NCBI GenBank assembly: GCA_020809705.1
Contig: CP085832.1
Coordinates: 248,001-312,000 of the forward strand
Direction: 5' to 3'
From: Calonectria ilicicola
Lineage: Eukaryota; Ascomycota; Sordariomycetes; Hypocreales; Nectriaceae
Length of the DNA: 64,000 nucleotides
The position numbers and the translations under genes are program-made. A model generated the notes under the pieces. It searched no databases and was not told where the DNA came from. It saw nothing but the letters and a program-made list of their open reading frames with translations. The stretch's first letter is position 1; each line of letters opens with the position of its first letter. Below are positions 61,362 to 64,000 of this stretch, piece by piece.

Positions 61362-62153
61362 TCTAGAACAAAAAAAGGACGAATCGGGTGATAGCTGAGA
61401 GACAAAGTGAGACTAATTGGATTGGCTGTCAGTCTTTTTAAGCTATGCTCCGACAGAAGGGCGGAGTAAGGTGAATATGAATGAATAGGCCCTAGATCCG
61501 GAGATACAAGATCTCCATCCCCGTGGGGTAACGGGCCCGCTCTCCGCACCGCTACTGACGCGCCAGGAGAGGTTTAGGTTGTTCCCTCCACCTGTCCCGC
61601 CGTCGGCTGCGTCGGGCGGCCACATCGCGAACCCCATGTCGTACCATCCGGCTGTCACACAGGCAATGATGCTGGCTAGAGGCACGGGGGAGCGAGGGAG
61701 GGGGCAAAGGAGGAGGAGGGGGTCCTTGTCCTGGTCGGTGTGCGTGTGTGTGTGCTTCTGTGTGTCTGCGGCACGCGCCCTTCCTTGTGCGCCCACCACA
61801 CGCCCTGGTCGCAAGCCCTGCATGTCTCGACGAAAACAAGCTGCTCTCCTGGCCCAGGATGATGCCAACCAAGCAATCTAGATTCCACCTCTGTCTTGGC
61901 TAGGGTGGCGGTATCCGAAGTCCCGAGGAGATGCTTTTGGGATAGATCCTCCAAGCCCAAACGTCCGTCTCAAGGGTTGTAGACTATCAAAGTGGTACAT
62001 ATGCTTAGCTTCCCGCCGCTCTAAAGCGCCTGGTCCCGTCAGACCTTCAAGCCCTGCTCCAAGACGACAGGAGAGACATCTGCGGTGCGCCCAAGTCGCC
62101 ACCGAATTCCCCCCGTCTCCAAACTTGAAAATTTTCTTTTCGAATTTCCAGCC
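61362..62153. promoter_or_regulatory. Divergent promoter region of FAD oxidase and MFS transporter
   Basis: A 792-bp stretch separates the two divergent start codons and must hold both promoters. It is GC-rich, with a GTGTGTGTGTG tract near 61740-61755 and GGAGG-rich purine runs before it. No specific binding site was assigned. Confidence 0.45.
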
Positions 62154-64000
62154 ATGTCTGTTGCAGGAGACTTTGACAAGGAGGTCTCCCCGAAAAAGGA
62201 GACCTTGGGCAACGTCCAGCTGCGTCACCATGAGACTAACGAGATTATCCTCGTGCCTACCCCAACAAATGACCCCAATGACCCCCTCAATTGGTAAGAA
62301 GCTATCCGGATCCAGCCATCTGGGAATGTCGACTGACGCGGCATCGTGCCACCATCAGGTCAAAAGGATACCGCCTTTACATTGCTGCCCTTGTATCCAT
62401 TGCCATCTTCCTGAGCAACTTCCTGGCGGCAGGCCCGTCAGTGGCCATTGTGCAGATCGCCAATGACTTCTTCCCAGACTCTGGTGCAGACCTCACGGGG
62501 AGCATCGCTAAGGTGTCGTACTTTTTCACAACAACAGCCCTGCTCCAGGGCATGGGCAACTTGATCTGGATGCCCATCATGGTCAAGTACGGCCGACGAC
62601 CGCTATACATTTTCACATTTGCCCTATACACGGCCACTGCAGGATGGTCTGGTGCAAAGACATCCTATGGAAGTGCTCTGGCTGCCCGAATTCTCATGGG
62701 TTTCGCCAATGGAGCAGCGGAATGTCTGGCTCCCCTGACCATTGCTGACATCTTCTTCCTCCACGAGCGAGGTAAAATCATGGCGTAAGCACCCTATCCC
62801 CTTGTAATACTTGGGTTACTTCTGACACCTTTCTCTTTCAGCATCTACACTGCCGCGCTCTCTGCCGGCGTGGGAGGTGGTATTCTGATCGCCGGTCTCA
62901 TCACCATCAACCTGCACTGGCGATACATCTACTACATCTCCTGTGCGTTGATTGGTGCATGCACCATTCTGATCTTCTTCACCCTCCCCGAGACGCAATA
63001 TCGACGCAACCCCCTACAACGCAATGACGGAGATGCCGTTGACGTTGAGACAACAAAGAATGACGCCGAGTTTGCACATGCGGAGGAGGCAGGCGCCACT
63101 CCAGCCGCTCCAGTTCCCAGGAAGCGTACTTGGGCCGAGGACCTGCGCATCTTCACAGGTTCTTACACCAACGAGAACACCCTTAAGCTAGTGTTTAGAC
63201 CAGTAGTGCTGCTTGTGTTGCCTCCCGTACTGTGGGCAACCCTGGTCATGTCTGTCACCATTGGTTTCCTAGTCGCCATCACCTCCAACTTTGCCACCGC
63301 TTTTAGCACAGTGTACGGCTTCAAGTCCTACCAATCAGGTCTCTGCTTCATCGCTTCGCTTATCAGTTCTCTGATTGGTGTCTTCTTCGGTGGACACCTC
63401 AGCGACATGGTCGCCGATTACTTCACAAAGCGAAATGGTGGTATCCGAGAGCCTGAGATGCGTCTGCCAGCCATGGTTGTGTCCATGATTACTGGTCCCC
63501 TGGCACTGGTACTCTATGGTGTGGGCATTGGCAAGGAGCTTCATTGGATTGTTCCTACCATTGGCCTGGGTCTTTGTAAGTGTTTTTGACTTTTAACCTA
63601 CACATGGATAGGACTAATCTGAACCTGGCAGTGAACTTCTCTATCGTGCAGGCCACAAATATTAGCCTTGTCTATACCATCGATGCTTACCGCCCAGTGG
63701 CGGGTGAGATTACCGTCTCGCAGTTTGCCTTCAAGTGTAAGTTTTCATGTTTGCCTCCCTGGATTTGGGATCCGTGCTAACAATCTTCCCACAACAGCTG
63801 CCTTTGGCTTCCTTCTTTCCTTTTACACTAACCCATGGATCGCCAAGAGCGGATACGTGGATGCCTTTGGTGCCATGGCAGGTATTTCTGCCAGTGTCAT
63901 CTCTTGTTGGGTGGTGTTCTTCTTCTGGGGGAAGAAGATTCGACATGTTACCTGGCAATGGGGCTTTGTGGAGAAGCTGGTCCACTGGCACCAGGATCGT
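62154..64000 (+). CDS. MFS transporter, DHA1-type, 3' end outside the window
   Basis: Exons 62154-62293, 62359-62784, 62842-63575, 63632-63736 and 63798 to beyond 64000 give at least 535 residues. The N-terminus is hydrophilic and ends in the NDPNDPLNW motif, typical of fungal drug:H+ antiporter-type permeases. KYGRRPLY is the loop-2 signature, and the LMGFANGAAECLAPLTIADIFF block follows. A central cytoplasmic loop of about 80 charged residues separates the two six-helix halves. It probably exports a small molecule from the plasma membrane. It is paired divergently with the FAD oxidase, near the Pls-like synthetase. The last exon, in the final helices, runs off the window without a stop. Confidence 0.9.

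Overview
The window is nuclear DNA of a filamentous ascomycete. The genes are split by short (about 40-90 bp) introns with GT..AG ends. There is no operon structure, and the families are typically fungal: PDR-type ABC exporter, FlbA-type RGS protein, C2H2 + Zn2Cys6 regulator, fungal MFS permeases and small cysteine-rich secreted proteins. A Sordariomycete, probably of the order Hypocreales, fits best, but the sequence read by eye does not fix the species. All multi-exon models were spliced by hand; in every complete model the exon lengths sum to a multiple of three and the conserved motifs run across the joins.

Layout. 0-18 kb is an enzyme- and transporter-rich accessory region: a granulin-like secreted peptide, a short-chain dehydrogenase, a BAHD-type acyltransferase, a divergent pair made of a D-erythronate-dehydrogenase-like (DenD) enzyme and a D-2-hydroxyacid dehydrogenase, two small secreted Cys-rich proteins, an allantoate-permease-family transporter, an Mpv17/PMP22-family membrane protein and an HSL-type esterase. 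19-30 kb carries a small secreted helical protein, the developmental RGS regulator FlbA and a full-length intronless PDR multidrug transporter. 29.2-37 kb is gene-poor and holds decayed DNA: a tRNA-derived relic, a long imperfect inverted repeat, a GATT microsatellite, and two oppositely oriented remnants of what looks like a fungal AIG1-like GTPase coiled-coil tail, one of them an otherwise open frame with four in-frame stops. 37-43 kb has a GPI-anchored-type protein, an 8-Cys secreted peptide and a DUF4185-like protein. 43.6-64 kb carries a nine-exon sugar transporter, a degenerate tandem-repeat array, a very large synthetase, a C2H2 + Zn2Cys6 regulator, a berberine-bridge-type FAD oxidase and an MFS exporter that runs off the window.

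The most interesting object is the synthetase at 48.75-54.0 kb. Its order is adenylation domain, carrier domain with GGDSL, then three modules each made of two membrane segments plus a left-handed beta-helix (hexapeptide) domain. This is the architecture of bacterial epsilon-poly-L-lysine synthetase (Pls). Together with the adjacent regulator, FAD oxidase and exporter it looks like a small biosynthetic cluster for an isopeptide-type homopolymer or a related product. The product itself cannot be read from the sequence.
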